Source: an uncultured Geobacter sp.
Lineage (GTDB): Bacteria; Desulfobacterota; Desulfuromonadia; Geobacterales; Geobacteraceae
Direction of reading: 5' to 3'
Length of the DNA: 64,000 bases
Assembly (NCBI GenBank): GCA_903925075.1
Contig: CAIYDQ010000342.1
Span: forward strand, 1-64,000
In this document: one piece after another, positions 32,489 to 40,681 of the stretch
Numbering within the stretch: the stretch's first letter is position 1
How the letters are laid out: each line of letters starts with the position of its first letter
Made by a program: the position numbers and the translations under genes
The notes under the pieces: model-generated
Databases searched by the model: none
What the model was told of the DNA's origin: nothing
The model's input: only the letters and a program-made list of their open reading frames with translations

Positions 32489-34114
32489 ATGGCAACTCCA
32501 GAGTTCAAGTACCAGGAAACTTTCCCGCTCGGGCCGGACACCACCACCTACCGCCTGATCCCGGATACGCAGCAGTACGTGACCGTCGCCAACTTCGACG
32601 GCCAGGAGATCCTCAAGGTCTCCCCGGAAGCGCTTACCGTCGCCGCCAACACGGCGATCAGGGACGTCTCCTTTCTCTTGCGCGCCGAGCACAACGAGCA
32701 GGTAGCCAAGATCCTCGCCGACCCCGAAGCCTCCCAGAACGACAAGGGGGTGGCGCTCGCCTTCCTGCGCAACGCCGAGGTCGCCGCGCGCTTCGAACTG
32801 CCGGTCTGCCAGGACACCGGCACCGCCATCGTCATGGGGAAAAAGGGGCAGCAGGTCTGGACCGGCGTCAAGGACGAGGAATACCTCTCCCGCGGCGTCT
32901 ACAAGACCTACACCGAGGAAAACCTCCGCTACTCGCAGACGGTGGCGCTCGACATGTACGAGGAGATCAACACCGGCACCAATCTCCCCGCGCAGATCGA
33001 TCTCTACGCCACCCAGGGGATGGAGTACAAGTTCCTCTTCATCACCAAGGGGGGGGGCTCCGCAAACAAGACCTATCTGTTTCAGGAGACCAAGGCGCTC
33101 CTCAACCCGGAGAGCCTGCTGAAGTTCCTGGTGGCCAAGATGAAGACGCTGGGGACGGCGGCCTGCCCCCCCTACCACCTGGCCTTCGCCATCGGCGGCA
33201 CCAGCGCCGAGACCTGCCTGAAAGCGGTGAAACTGGCCAGCACCAAGTACTACGACGGCCTCCCCACCTCGGGCAACGCCGGCGGCCAGGCGTTTCGCGA
33301 CCTGGAGCTTGAGGAGAAGCTTCTCAAGGCGGCGCAGGAAAGCGGCATCGGCGCCCAGTTCGGCGGCAAATACTTCTGCCACGACGTGCGCATCGTCCGC
33401 CTGCCGCGCCACGGCGCCTCCTGCCCGGTCGGCATGGGGGTCTCCTGCTCGGCGGACCGCAACATCAAGGCGAAGATCAACAAGGAAGGGATCTGGATCG
33501 AGCAGATGGACGAGAACCCCGGCCGCCTGATCCCCGACAGGTACCGCGGCAAGCACGAGCACGGCGTCAAGATCGACCTGAACAAGCCGATGAGCGAGCT
33601 CTTGGCCGAACTCACCAAGCACCCGGTCTCAACGCCCCTGCTTTTGACCGGGACCATCGTGGTGGGACGCGACATCGCCCACGCCAAGTTCAAGGAACTC
33701 CTCGACGCCGGCAAGCCGCTCCCCGAGTACCTGAAGAACCACCCGATCTATTACGCCGGTCCGGCCAAGACCCCGCAAGGGAAGCCCTCGGGCTCCTTCG
33801 GCCCCACCACCGCCGGCCGCATGGACTCCTACGTCGACCTCCTGCAGCAAAACGGCGGCTCGATGATCATGATCGCCAAAGGGAACCGCAGCCAGCAGGT
33901 GACCGACGCCTGCCACAAGCACGGCGGTTTTTATCTCGGTTCCATCGGCGGCCCGGCGGCCATCCTGGCCGAGGAGAACATCAAAAAGGTGGAATGCATC
34001 GACTACCCTGAGTTGGGCATGGAAGCAGTCTGGAAGATCGAGGTCGTCGATTTCCCCGCCTTCATCCTGGTGGACGACAAGGGGAACGATTTCTTCAAGC
34101 AGCTGGGAGTGTAG
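32489..34114 (+). CDS. fumA: Class I (iron-sulfur) fumarate hydratase
   Basis: A 541-residue single-chain [4Fe-4S] fumarase that interconverts fumarate and malate in the TCA cycle. The N-terminal alpha domain shows [16 protein letters not shown] and [16 protein letters not shown], with cluster Cys residues likely in [17 protein letters not shown] and AETCLKAVK. The C-terminal beta domain has [38 protein letters not shown] and [10 protein letters not shown]. Both domains are in one polypeptide as in E. coli FumA/FumB. AAAGGAG lies 12 bp before the ATG. In fumarate-respiring and acetate-oxidising relatives this is the main fumarase. A bidirectional terminator separates it from cheX. Confidence 0.95.
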   Translation: MATPEFKYQETFPLGPDTTTYRLIPDTQQYVTVANFDGQEILKVSPEALTVAANTAIRDVSFLLRAEHNEQVAKILADPEASQNDKGVALAFLRNAEVAARFELPVCQDTGTAIVMGKKGQQVWTGVKDEEYLSRGVYKTYTEENLRYSQTVALDMYEEINTGTNLPAQIDLYATQGMEYKFLFITKGGGSANKTYLFQETKALLNPESLLKFLVAKMKTLGTAACPPYHLAFAIGGTSAETCLKAVKLASTKYYDGLPTSGNAGGQAFRDLELEEKLLKAAQESGIGAQFGGKYFCHDVRIVRLPRHGASCPVGMGVSCSADRNIKAKINKEGIWIEQMDENPGRLIPDRYRGKHEHGVKIDLNKPMSELLAELTKHPVSTPLLLTGTIVVGRDIAHAKFKELLDAGKPLPEYLKNHPIYYAGPAKTPQGKPSGSFGPTTAGRMDSYVDLLQQNGGSMIMIAKGNRSQQVTDACHKHGGFYLGSIGGPAAILAEENIKKVECIDYPELGMEAVWKIEVVDFPAFILVDDKGNDFFKQLGV

Positions 34115-34138
34115 TTTTCGGCAGCAGCCAGCAAAAAA

Positions 34139-34172
34139 GCCCCCGACGCCTAAACGGCGCCGGGGGCTTTTT
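34139..34172 (+). terminator. Bidirectional terminator between fumarase and cheX
   Basis: GCCCCCGACGCC and GGCGCCGGGGGC pair in a 12-bp stem with one mismatch; A-tract before and T-tract after allow termination on both strands. Confidence 0.88.
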
Positions 34173-34227
34173 GCTTTCTGCTTTCTGAGGCGAGGCGGAA
34201 AAACCGCGCCGCGGCTATTTTATCGTG

Positions 34228-34728
34228 CTACATGTAGACCATGATCCTGAAGGTGATCCTGCCGTCCAGGGTGGTGAAGGGAATGGTGACCCCCTTGCAC
34301 TGAACGCTCATGCTGCCGTCGTGCGAGGCCTGCTCCGGAGGGTCGGAGATCGGGCGGATGCGACCGGAGACGACCAGCGGCAACCCGAGAGCGACGCTGC
34401 CGTATTGCTCGTGGTACTTGCTCTTGAAGACGCCGGCGATGTTGTTGGTCACCTCGCCGATGGCGTCGTTGATCGACTCGTCGTCGGCCTCCTCCAGCAT
34501 GAGAAGTTCCTTGGCGATCTGCTCGGCCGAGCTCTTCTCGGTGGCGAAGAGTATGTAGCCGACCCGGTCGCCGGCAACGCCGATGATGCTGACCACATCG
34601 CTGCGCAGCGGGTTGATCTTCTTCTCCACCTTGCCGGCGTAGATGTCGGTGTCCATGTAGCTTTTCAGCGTGTCCTGGGTAGCCGACATGATGGTAAACA
34701 TGATCTCTTCAAAACTAATGCTACTCAA
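34228..34728 (-). CDS. cheX: CheX-type CheY-P phosphatase
   Basis: A 166-residue cytoplasmic protein of the CheC/CheX/FliY phosphatase family, which removes phosphate from CheY. The catalytic E-x3-N helix is present once (GEVTNNIAGVFKSKY), as in CheX; other blocks are GVAGDRVGYILFATEKSSA and the C-terminal strand FTTLDGRITFRIMVYM. The start is TTG at 34728, with AGGAGG 6 bp upstream; the ATG just before it runs straight into a stop. A sigma-28-like promoter lies 31-57 bp upstream. The next gene but one is an HD-GYP response regulator, and no other chemotaxis genes lie in the window. Confidence 0.85.
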   Translation of the reverse strand: MSSISFEEIMFTIMSATQDTLKSYMDTDIYAGKVEKKINPLRSDVVSIIGVAGDRVGYILFATEKSSAEQIAKELLMLEEADDESINDAIGEVTNNIAGVFKSKYHEQYGSVALGLPLVVSGRIRPISDPPEQASHDGSMSVQCKGVTIPFTTLDGRITFRIMVYM

Positions 34729-34758
34729 GGCATCCTCCTAGGGCTGGCATAGCTTACT

Positions 34759-34785
34759 TTATCGGCAGCGGCGCGGCAATCTTAA
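34759..34785 (-). promoter_or_regulatory. Candidate sigma-28 (FliA) promoter of cheX
   Basis: Minus strand: TTAAGATT (34778-34785), 11 bp, GCCGATAA (34759-34766). The -10 matches the FliA consensus in all eight positions and the -35 in six of eight, with the exact spacing. Confidence 0.55.
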
Positions 34786-34816
34786 ACCTGGAAGTCGGAA
34801 AAAGATTGCCGGGGAC

Positions 34817-34996
34817 TCATATTCCGGTCAATTCCTCGATTTTCAACTCCAGATCGTCGCCATTTAGCCGCACGACCCCCTGCTCCTCCTCGGTGCGGAC
34901 CACCCCTTCATCGATCCATACCCTGAGCCGCTCTTCTTCCAAGCCGAATTTGGCGATCGCTTCCTCGACGGTGTACCAGGTTTTTGAGATCTGCAT
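34817..34996 (-). CDS. Small MerR/excisionase-type HTH protein
   Basis: A 59-residue protein ([18 protein letters not shown]...). The sequence [28 protein letters not shown] is the usual helix-turn-helix of MerR/excisionase-type small proteins, followed by [18 protein letters not shown], which fits the wing. The frame stays open for 92 codons upstream, but that part has no protein-like character; the ATG at 34996 is preceded by AAAAGGGGGAG at the right distance. It is probably a DNA-binding regulator of 6-7 kDa. A good promoter lies 137-165 bp upstream. It sits directly upstream of cheX on the same strand, 88 bp away. Confidence 0.65.
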   Translation of the reverse strand: MQISKTWYTVEEAIAKFGLEEERLRVWIDEGVVRTEEEQGVVRLNGDDLELKIEELTGI

Positions 34997-35315
34997 TACT
35001 CCCCCTTTTACGCATGGGCTTTGCCTGAAGCTCCAGTTGCCTGCTCTCCTCGCCTTTTCCCTGCACTGGTCGGGGACGGTTCTCCAACCGCGCTGGCAGC
35101 CTTCTTCCGACCGGCCGCCAAGCACCGGATGCATGGTACCGCCTGTTATCCTTGATGTCAACAAGGTTGGCCGCCTTGGTCCGGCGAAAAACATAGTATT
35201 CAGGCGGGACGGACCGCTTTTTTTCTTAAATTTTCCCCTAGACATTGCCGATATGGTAGGGTGGCGATGCACAGACGCTGCAATGAACTCTGACCATGCC
35301 GGAGGCGCGGGCCCG
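34997..35315. other. Non-coding gap between the HTH gene and the HD-GYP gene
   Basis: This 319-bp divergent gap holds the minus-strand promoter at 35133-35161 and an AT-rich block near 35219-35240. A sigma-28-like string, TAAATTTT, 12 bp, GCCGATAT (35227-35254), is one base too long between its boxes but points toward the HD-GYP gene. No gene or RNA was recognised; the sequence before 35133 is a 130-nt leader of the HTH gene. Confidence 0.5.
35133..35161 (-). promoter_or_regulatory. Promoter of the small HTH gene
   Basis: Minus strand: TTGACA (35156-35161), 17 bp, TACCAT (35133-35138). The -35 lies within a CCTTG...CAAGG inverted repeat (35150-35166), a possible operator. Confidence 0.6.
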
Positions 35316-36281
35316 ATGTCTTTAAAAGATAGAATGCAGGAAACGGTGCTATTCGTGGATGACGAAAAGAGCTACCTGGCTTACACCAGCGGCATCTTCC
35401 AGGACCGGGGGCTGAATGTGCTCACCGCCAGTTCCGCGCTGGAGGCGCTGAAACTCGTCGAAGAGCAGGCGGTTGCCGTCGTGGTGTCCGATAACGAGAT
35501 GCCGGGGATGCGGGGCATCGAGTTGCTCACCAAGATCAAGGAGATCTCTCCCCACACGGTGAAGATCATGATGACCGGCAGCGCCGACCTCGCCGTCACC
35601 CTGGCCGCCATCAACCGGGGCGAGGTGTTCCGTTTCGTGCTGAAGCCATGGAAGAAGGCGGAGATGCTGCGCGCGGTGAAAGACGGGCTGCGCCGGTACC
35701 GGGTGCTGCAGTCCTTGAAGCGCGAGGATGAATTCATCCTGCACTCCCTGGCCCAGACCATCGAGCTCAAGGACGCCTCCACCAAGGGTCACTGCGACCG
35801 GGTTGCCACTATCGCGCTGCAGTTGGCCGAGGCCTTGGGGATCACCGAAGAGGTGCAGATCGAGATCAAATACGGCAGTTGGCTCCATGACTGCGGCAAG
35901 ATCGGCGTACCGGAGGCGATCCTGAACGCGGAGCGCGGGCTCACCGAAGAGGAATTCAAGGTGGTCAAGAAGCACCCGGAATGGGGGTGCGAGGTGGTGC
36001 GCAAGGCGAACCTGTCGCAGACCGTGCAGGACATCGTCCTCTACCACCACGAGCGCTATGACGGGAAAGGATACCCTTTCGGGCTTGACGGGGCTAAGAT
36101 ACCGATGGCGGCCCAGATCGTTTCGGCGGCTGACATCTGCGACGCCCTTTCCGTCGACCGTCCTTACCGCAAGCAACTAACCGGAGAGGAATTGATCCAG
36201 ACGCTGAACGGCATGAAGGGAAGCAATCTGGACTCACATCTGGTGGATACGCTGTTGACCATTATGAAAACCGGAATCTAA
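35316..36281 (+). CDS. Response regulator with HD-GYP phosphodiesterase domain
   Basis: A 321-residue cytoplasmic two-domain protein. The receiver ([17 protein letters not shown]) has its phospho-Asp at residue 59 in [11 protein letters not shown], Thr in KIMMTGSAD and Lys in FVLKPWKK. The output is an HD-GYP domain: [31 protein letters not shown] (HD pair), HPEWGCEVV, and [14 protein letters not shown] (GYP). Such proteins break down cyclic di-GMP, in some cases cGAMP in this lineage. ATG at 35316 has GGAGG 10 bp upstream; earlier in-frame ATGs have no site. RpfG-like order. It ends 12 bp from the convergent glutaredoxin gene. The sensor partner is not adjacent. Confidence 0.9.
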   Translation: MSLKDRMQETVLFVDDEKSYLAYTSGIFQDRGLNVLTASSALEALKLVEEQAVAVVVSDNEMPGMRGIELLTKIKEISPHTVKIMMTGSADLAVTLAAINRGEVFRFVLKPWKKAEMLRAVKDGLRRYRVLQSLKREDEFILHSLAQTIELKDASTKGHCDRVATIALQLAEALGITEEVQIEIKYGSWLHDCGKIGVPEAILNAERGLTEEEFKVVKKHPEWGCEVVRKANLSQTVQDIVLYHHERYDGKGYPFGLDGAKIPMAAQIVSAADICDALSVDRPYRKQLTGEELIQTLNGMKGSNLDSHLVDTLLTIMKTGI

Positions 36282-36293
36282 CCCGTACGACCG

Positions 36294-36662
36294 CTATTTT
36301 ATCCGGTGCTTTTCCAGAACCTTTTCGAAACGCTGCTGATCAAAACCCTTTACCACCTCGGCATCGTCTCCGATCACAATCACCGGCACGCCCTGGCTCT
36401 GGTATTTGCCGGTAAGTAGCGCCATGGCCTCGGCGTCAAGTTCGACGTCCCTGTTGATGAAGGGGATGTTGTTCTTGGTGAGGTACTCCTTGGCCGCCTT
36501 GCAGTGCGGGCACCAGGAGGTGGAGAAGATCACGATCTTCGGATAGCTCACAGCCGGGGCGACGCGATTTTGCAACGGGCTTTGCGGCAGTTGTTCGGCG
36601 ACTGCCGCGGACAAAGGTAGCATGAGAACAACGGCCAGCGCCGCCGTGCAAAGAATGCGCAT
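36294..36662 (-). CDS. Exported glutaredoxin-like protein
   Basis: A 122-residue protein with a signal peptide (about residues 1-22, ending AVA). The mature domain is glutaredoxin-like: YPKIVIFSTSWCPHCKAAKEYL with a C-P-H-C active site, then FINRDVELDAEAM, and the cis-Pro block QGVPVIVIGDD. C-P-H-C with an N-terminal signal suggests a periplasmic thiol-disulfide role and not cytoplasmic glutathione-linked reduction. It starts 2 bp after the end of a PDZ-domain gene on the same strand, so both belong to one transcript and may act on the same envelope substrates. Confidence 0.82.
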   Translation of the reverse strand: MRILCTAALAVVLMLPLSAAVAEQLPQSPLQNRVAPAVSYPKIVIFSTSWCPHCKAAKEYLTKNNIPFINRDVELDAEAMALLTGKYQSQGVPVIVIGDDAEVVKGFDQQRFEKVLEKHRIK

Positions 36663-36664
36663 GA

Positions 36665-37057
36665 TTATTTCCCCTTTAGCTGCTGTTTTCCGGCGGCGCC
36701 CGCAACGGCCAATTGCCGCCTGACAAGTTTGAAGGTCAGCGGTTTCGGGTTTCCAGGCCGACTCACCTTAAGCACTACCTGTGTGCCCGCTTGCCCGCGC
36801 AACCGGTGCTCCACCATATCCTTGAAATCGCTCCCCAGGGTCGGGGCGCCGTCAATCTTGGTGATGATGTCCCCTACCTGGATTCCCGCCGCTTGCGCCG
36901 GCCCTCCCAGCACGAGCTGTTTCACCACGATGCTGCCGTCCGCCCAAGGCGCGCCGTCGATGCCGACGCCTCCGAAAGCGCGCGGCGAGTTGGCCGCCGA
37001 CGCCGCCCCGGCGATGCAAAGAAGCGCGATCATGAGTGTGGAGAGTATTTTTATCAT
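36665..37057 (-). CDS. Small exported PDZ-domain protein
   Basis: A 130-residue protein: signal peptide (residues about 1-21, ending SAA), then one PDZ domain. The carboxylate loop region is FGGVGIDGAPWADGSIVVKQLV, followed by GGPAQAAGIQVGDIITKIDG and VLKVSRPGNPKPLTFKLVRR. No protease domain is present, so it may act as an adaptor or chaperone in the periplasm. It is the first gene of a two-gene unit with the exported glutaredoxin. A TTGACA/TATACC promoter lies so close to the ATG that the mRNA would have only about four leader bases; there is no clear ribosome binding site. Confidence 0.78.
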   Translation of the reverse strand: MIKILSTLMIALLCIAGAASAANSPRAFGGVGIDGAPWADGSIVVKQLVLGGPAQAAGIQVGDIITKIDGAPTLGSDFKDMVEHRLRGQAGTQVVLKVSRPGNPKPLTFKLVRRQLAVAGAAGKQQLKGK

Positions 37058-37067
37058 TAAGAGCTAA

Positions 37068-37095
37068 GGTATACGATGGGAGTGGCCCGTGTCAA
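37068..37095 (-). promoter_or_regulatory. Promoter of the PDZ-glutaredoxin unit
   Basis: Minus strand: TTGACA (37090-37095), 16 bp, TATACC (37068-37073). The -10 ends 10 bp before the ATG at 37057, suggesting a leaderless or nearly leaderless mRNA. The rest of the gap up to 37232 shows no further element. Confidence 0.65.
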
Positions 37096-37231
37096 TCATG
37101 CTTTTAACCTGCGAGCCGAGCGGCTTGGTGATTTACCCAATCCTTAACTTAACGGCAGTGGGGTTGGGGGGAGGAGAGCCTTCGCGAGCCTGTTCACCCT
37201 CTCCCCAGCCCTCTCCCATCACGGGCGGGAA

Positions 37232-37717
37232 CTAACCGATTTTCTGTTTTCCCGACATCTGCGCGCATGCCGCTTCCGCGCCTTTTTTCATCTCGTCCGG
37301 CGACACGTCTTTGATATGCGTGCCGAACATCCAGCTATAGCCGAACGGATCCTTCACCGATCCGACCCGGTCTCCCCAAAACATGTCCTGCACCGGCATC
37401 TGCACCGTGGCGCCCGCCTCGACGGCTCGGGAAAACGCGGCGTCGACGTTCTCCACATAGAGGTAGGCGCTGACGGGCGAACCGCCGAGGGTTTCGGCGC
37501 TGCGGCAGGACTGCTGCGGATTCTCGTCGCCCATCATGATCTTCGAGTCGCCGACCAAAAGTTCGGCGTGCATCACGCCTTTTCCTTCGGGCCCCGGCAT
37601 TACGTTTTGCTCTTTGGCTGCAAAGGCTTTTTTGTAGAATTCAATGGCCTTGCGCGTGTCCTTGAACACGAACATCGGCGTAAATGTATGATATCCTTCC
37701 GGGATTGGTTTTGCCAT
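37232..37717 (-). CDS. VOC-family (PhnB/glyoxalase-like) protein
   Basis: A 161-residue cytoplasmic protein of the vicinal oxygen chelate superfamily. The start GYHTFTPMFVFKDTRKAIEFYKKAF and the blocks GVMHAELLVGDSKIMMGDE, SPVSAYLYVENVDAAFSRAVEAG, and WGDRVGSVKDPFGYSWMFGTH match PhnB-like glyoxalase/bleomycin resistance proteins, which bind metal through residues of two beta-alpha-beta3 repeats. ATG at 37717 was chosen because AGGAG lies 8 bp upstream; the frame is open 22 codons further but without signals. No substrate can be named. It is divergent from asnS and is a single gene by position. Confidence 0.82.
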   Translation of the reverse strand: MAKPIPEGYHTFTPMFVFKDTRKAIEFYKKAFAAKEQNVMPGPEGKGVMHAELLVGDSKIMMGDENPQQSCRSAETLGGSPVSAYLYVENVDAAFSRAVEAGATVQMPVQDMFWGDRVGSVKDPFGYSWMFGTHIKDVSPDEMKKGAEAACAQMSGKQKIG

Positions 37718-37924
37718 GACCCTTCTCCTTTTAATGGCGGGACCGTCCGCGTCCCGTCGGATTGGATTTAGCTTACCATTCAAGCGTATACCAAAGCCGC
37801 CTGTTTAGTCAACTATGGCGCTGAAGCAGGCAGACGTTGAGATTTTGTGGACCATACCGCTGCGCGAGGGTATATTAGCATGACATTTTTTAACGATTTC
37901 CATCATTGATTACCGGAGATAGAC

Positions 37925-39310
37925 ATGAGCAAATATCAGAGGGTCCTTTCCCTCCTGAAAAATCCCCCTTTGGGCACGGGAATTACCGTAAAGGGATGGG
38001 TGAGGTCGATCAGGGTCGGCAAAGGGGTCGCCTTTATCGCCGTCAACGACGGTTCGTGCGTCACCAGCTTGCAGGTGGTTTTGGATCCCGGCATGCCCGG
38101 ATATGAAGAGGCGTGCAAAATCGGCACCGGCAGCGCGGTCGGCGTCGAGGGTGTGCTGGCGGCGTCTCCGGCCGCCGGACAGCCGGTCGAGTTGCGCGCG
38201 GAACGGGTGACGGTTTACGGCGGCGTCGACGAGAGCTACCCGCTGCAGAAGAAGCATCACAGCTTCGAGTTCCTGCGGAGCATCGCGCACCTGCGGCCGC
38301 GCGCCAACACCTTCGGCGCCGTATTCCGGGTCCGCTCGGCCCTCTCTTTCGCCATTCACCGCTTCTTCAGGGAGCGCGGCTTCGTCTACGTGCATACCCC
38401 GATCATCACCGCGAACGACTGCGAAGGTGCCGGAGAACTGTTCCGGGTGACGACCCTGGACCTCGCGGACCCTCCTCGGATCGAGGGAAAGCCGGACTTC
38501 GGCCGGGATTTTTTCGGGCAGGCGACCGGACTCGCGGTCAGCGGGCAGCTTGAAGGCGAGCTATTGGCCTGCGGCTTGTCCTCGATCTACACCTTCGGTC
38601 CCACCTTTCGCGCGGAGAACTCCAACACCGCCCGGCACGCGGCCGAATTCTGGATGGTCGAACCGGAGACCGCCTTCGCGGACCTGGCCGACGACGCCGA
38701 TCTGGCCGAGGACTTCATCCGCTACCTGTGCCGCTTCGCCTTGGAGGAGTGCGCAGAGGATATGGCCTTCTTCGACAAGCAGATAGAGCCGGGCCTGATA
38801 CATCGCATCGGCGCCCTGGCCGATTCGGAATTCGTCAGGATGGACTACACCGAGGCGATCGCCAAGTTGGAGAAGGCCAGCGTCAGCTTTCAATATCCGG
38901 TATCGTGGGGACTCGACCTGCAGACCGAGCATGAGAGGTATCTGACCGAGAAAGTGGTGGGCGGCCCCATGTTCGTGCTCAACTATCCCAAGGAGATCAA
39001 GGCCTTTTACATGCGGCAGAACGACGACGGCCGTACCGTTGCAGCCATGGATCTGCTGGTGCCCAAGGTCGGCGAAATCATCGGCGGCTCGCAACGCGAA
39101 GAGCGCCTGGATCTGCTGCAGGCGCGCATGGAGCAGATGGGCATAGACCAGGCCGGCCTCTCCTGGTATCTGGACAGCAGGCGCTGGGGCACCTGCCCGC
39201 ACGCCGGGTTCGGCCTGGGGTTCGAGCGTCTGATCATGTATCTGACCGGCATGGAAAACATCCGCGACGTGATTCCCTTCCCGAGAACTCCGGGCCACGC
39301 GGAATTCTAG
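37925..39310 (+). CDS. asnS: Asparaginyl-tRNA synthetase
   Basis: A 461-residue class IIb synthetase that charges tRNA-Asn. The N-terminal OB anticodon-binding domain is ITVKGWVRSIRVGKGVAFIAVNDGS; catalytic motif 2 is FGPTFRAENSNTARHAAEFWMVEPE in parts (FRAENSNT, EFWMVEPE), and motif 3 is GFGLGFERLIMYLTG, followed by NIRDVIPFPRTPG. The Asn-specific form is indicated by the EFWMVEPE and FPRTPG segments in place of the Asp enzyme's text. A probable promoter was not found with confidence (TATATT near 37871 lacks a -35). A terminator follows at once. Confidence 0.95.
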   Translation: MSKYQRVLSLLKNPPLGTGITVKGWVRSIRVGKGVAFIAVNDGSCVTSLQVVLDPGMPGYEEACKIGTGSAVGVEGVLAASPAAGQPVELRAERVTVYGGVDESYPLQKKHHSFEFLRSIAHLRPRANTFGAVFRVRSALSFAIHRFFRERGFVYVHTPIITANDCEGAGELFRVTTLDLADPPRIEGKPDFGRDFFGQATGLAVSGQLEGELLACGLSSIYTFGPTFRAENSNTARHAAEFWMVEPETAFADLADDADLAEDFIRYLCRFALEECAEDMAFFDKQIEPGLIHRIGALADSEFVRMDYTEAIAKLEKASVSFQYPVSWGLDLQTEHERYLTEKVVGGPMFVLNYPKEIKAFYMRQNDDGRTVAAMDLLVPKVGEIIGGSQREERLDLLQARMEQMGIDQAGLSWYLDSRRWGTCPHAGFGLGFERLIMYLTGMENIRDVIPFPRTPGHAEF

Positions 39311-39345
39311 CGCGACGAGACGGCAATAGAAAAGACAATAGAAAA

Positions 39346-39378
39346 GGCCCCGGGGCGACACGCGCTCGGGGCCTTTTT
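39346..39378 (+). terminator. Intrinsic terminator of asnS
   Basis: AAAAGGCCCCG, loop, CGGGGCCTTTTT 35 bp after the asnS stop. Two direct copies of AATAGAAAAG precede it. Confidence 0.85.
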
Positions 39379-39394
39379 GCACTGAGATGGAGGC

Positions 39395-39485
39395 GGGCGA
39401 ACACAAGGTTCGCCCTACGGTTCCCATTAACATCGGGATGCCGCAAGTTGCCGCGTTTTGGTAGGGGCGAACCTTGTGTTCGCCC
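39395..39485. repeat. Pair of inverted palindromic repeats between asnS and the DUF3108 gene
   Basis: The 24-bp sequence at 39395-39418 (GGGCGAACACAAGGTTCGCC plus CTAC) is repeated as its reverse complement at 39461-39485 with one extra G. Each copy is also a palindrome (GGGCGAAC and GTTCGCCC arms). The 42 bp between them carry no gene. This looks like a REP/MITE-type element lying between two convergent genes. Confidence 0.75.
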
Positions 39486-39500
39486 TGCATGCGCGCGCCT

Positions 39501-40256
39501 TTAGTCCTCGCGCTGCGGCCAGTAGCTCCCGCCCACCAGCACCGCCTTGATTTTACCCAGCTTCACCTTGGTGACCATCATCACCGGGATGCGCAGGCTG
39601 TCATCGGTGAGCCAGACGGTCACGTCCCCGGTGCGGGCGAAAAGGCCTTCGCTCTTCAGGTGCGGCTTGACCACCAGGGTCTTGAAGGTGCCAAGCGGCG
39701 TATCGATCTCCTCCCGCCTCACCACCTGCACCTCGGTGTTCCAAAGCCGCTTGCAGTCGTAGATGTCGATGAATACCGACTGGCCCGGCACCAGTTCCAT
39801 GGAGCGGACCACGTAGATGCTGGAGAGCGTGTCGAAGGTCTTGTTGCTGATCGGATCGATCTTCTCGGTCTTCTTCAGGAAATCCTTGGTGGCCACCTTG
39901 AGCCCTTGCGGGTCGAAATGAGCTTCCTTCAGGGCGTGAAACTTCCCCTCGTTGATCTTTTCCTTGAAATACTTGGGGGTGCCGAACTGCTCGGAGCTGC
40001 CGCCGCGCACCAGCACCGATTCGGTCCTGTCGTCCACCGGGAAGAAGGGGTTGATCCAGCCGGCCGAGTGGGTGGTGGAAACGATGTGCAATTCCCCGCC
40101 CTTCAGGGCGACCTCCTGCACGGCGGTGCCGGCCTTGATGCCGGTCCAGCTCAGCTCGTAGACCAGCTTTTCCGGGACGGTGAGGGCGGAAACGGGACGG
40201 ACGGGAAGAAGTACGATCAGGGAGGCGCAAATGGCCAATAGGGCGAGTTTTTTCAT
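39501..40256 (-). CDS. DUF3108-family exported protein
   Basis: A 251-residue protein with a signal peptide (residues about 1-25, VSA-type end). The mature part has the DUF3108 pattern: VPEKLVYELSWTGIKAGTAVQEV, HIVSTTHSAGWINPFFPVDDRTES, QSVFIDIYDCKRLWNTEVQV, GTFKTLVVKPHLKSEGLF and VTVWLTDDSLRIPVMMVTKV. The family is beta-rich and of unknown function, seen in the periplasm of many Proteobacteria. It lies 44 bp after a small DMT transporter and downstream of hpnJ and hpnK on the same strand, so it may belong to the hopanoid-linked transcript. A link of DUF3108 to envelope lipids is only an inference. Confidence 0.8.
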   Translation of the reverse strand: MKKLALLAICASLIVLLPVRPVSALTVPEKLVYELSWTGIKAGTAVQEVALKGGELHIVSTTHSAGWINPFFPVDDRTESVLVRGGSSEQFGTPKYFKEKINEGKFHALKEAHFDPQGLKVATKDFLKKTEKIDPISNKTFDTLSSIYVVRSMELVPGQSVFIDIYDCKRLWNTEVQVVRREEIDTPLGTFKTLVVKPHLKSEGLFARTGDVTVWLTDDSLRIPVMMVTKVKLGKIKAVLVGGSYWPQRED

Positions 40257-40300
40257 ACCCTCAGCTTATCGCTAAAGCAGGTGATTTTCCAAGCGAAAAA

Positions 40301-40681
40301 TCAAGCGCCACCGCTCTTGGTGATCATGATCACACCGATGGCCACCAGCACGGTCCCCGCCCAACGCAATGGACTCACCATCTCGTGCAGGAAGTACTGG
40401 GATAAGAAGGCGACCAGGATGTAGTTGAGCGCCTGCATGGGGAGCGCCACCGAGAGGTCCTCCCAGGAGAGGACGGCGAGCCAGAGGAAGAAGAAGACCG
40501 CCAGCATGGCGGTGCCGGCCACCAGTTTGGGCGTGGTGAGCGCCCGCAGGCAGACGTTCACGATCCCTTTCAGATTCATGGTGGAGATGTCCCCGAGCTC
40601 CTTCATGCCGCTGGCCAAAAGCAGGTCCCCGATGGTGCCAGCGATCACTGCGATCAGCATGACGACGGCTGTTTTAAACAT
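40301..40681 (-). CDS. Small four-helix DMT/EamA-type transporter
   Basis: A 126-residue membrane protein with four predicted helices (about residues 5-23, 49-70, 74-96 and 102-121). The start MLIAVIAGTIGDLLLASGMK and the end LHEMVSPLRWAGTVLVAIGVIMITKS match the small drug/metabolite transporter superfamily (EamA half, ArnE/ArnF-like), which act as dimers. It overlaps the 3' end of hpnK by 8 bp, so translation is coupled. The pairing with a deacetylase resembles lipid-carrier flippases, but the cargo, a hopanoid intermediate or a sugar lipid, is not known. Confidence 0.75.
   Translation of the reverse strand: MFKTAVVMLIAVIAGTIGDLLLASGMKELGDISTMNLKGIVNVCLRALTTPKLVAGTAMLAVFFFLWLAVLSWEDLSVALPMQALNYILVAFLSQYFLHEMVSPLRWAGTVLVAIGVIMITKSGGA

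Noticed and set aside
37832-37880. asnS promoter with TATATT near 37871
   Set aside because: The nearest -35-like sequence (TTGTGG) would need a 20-bp spacer, so no promoter was called.
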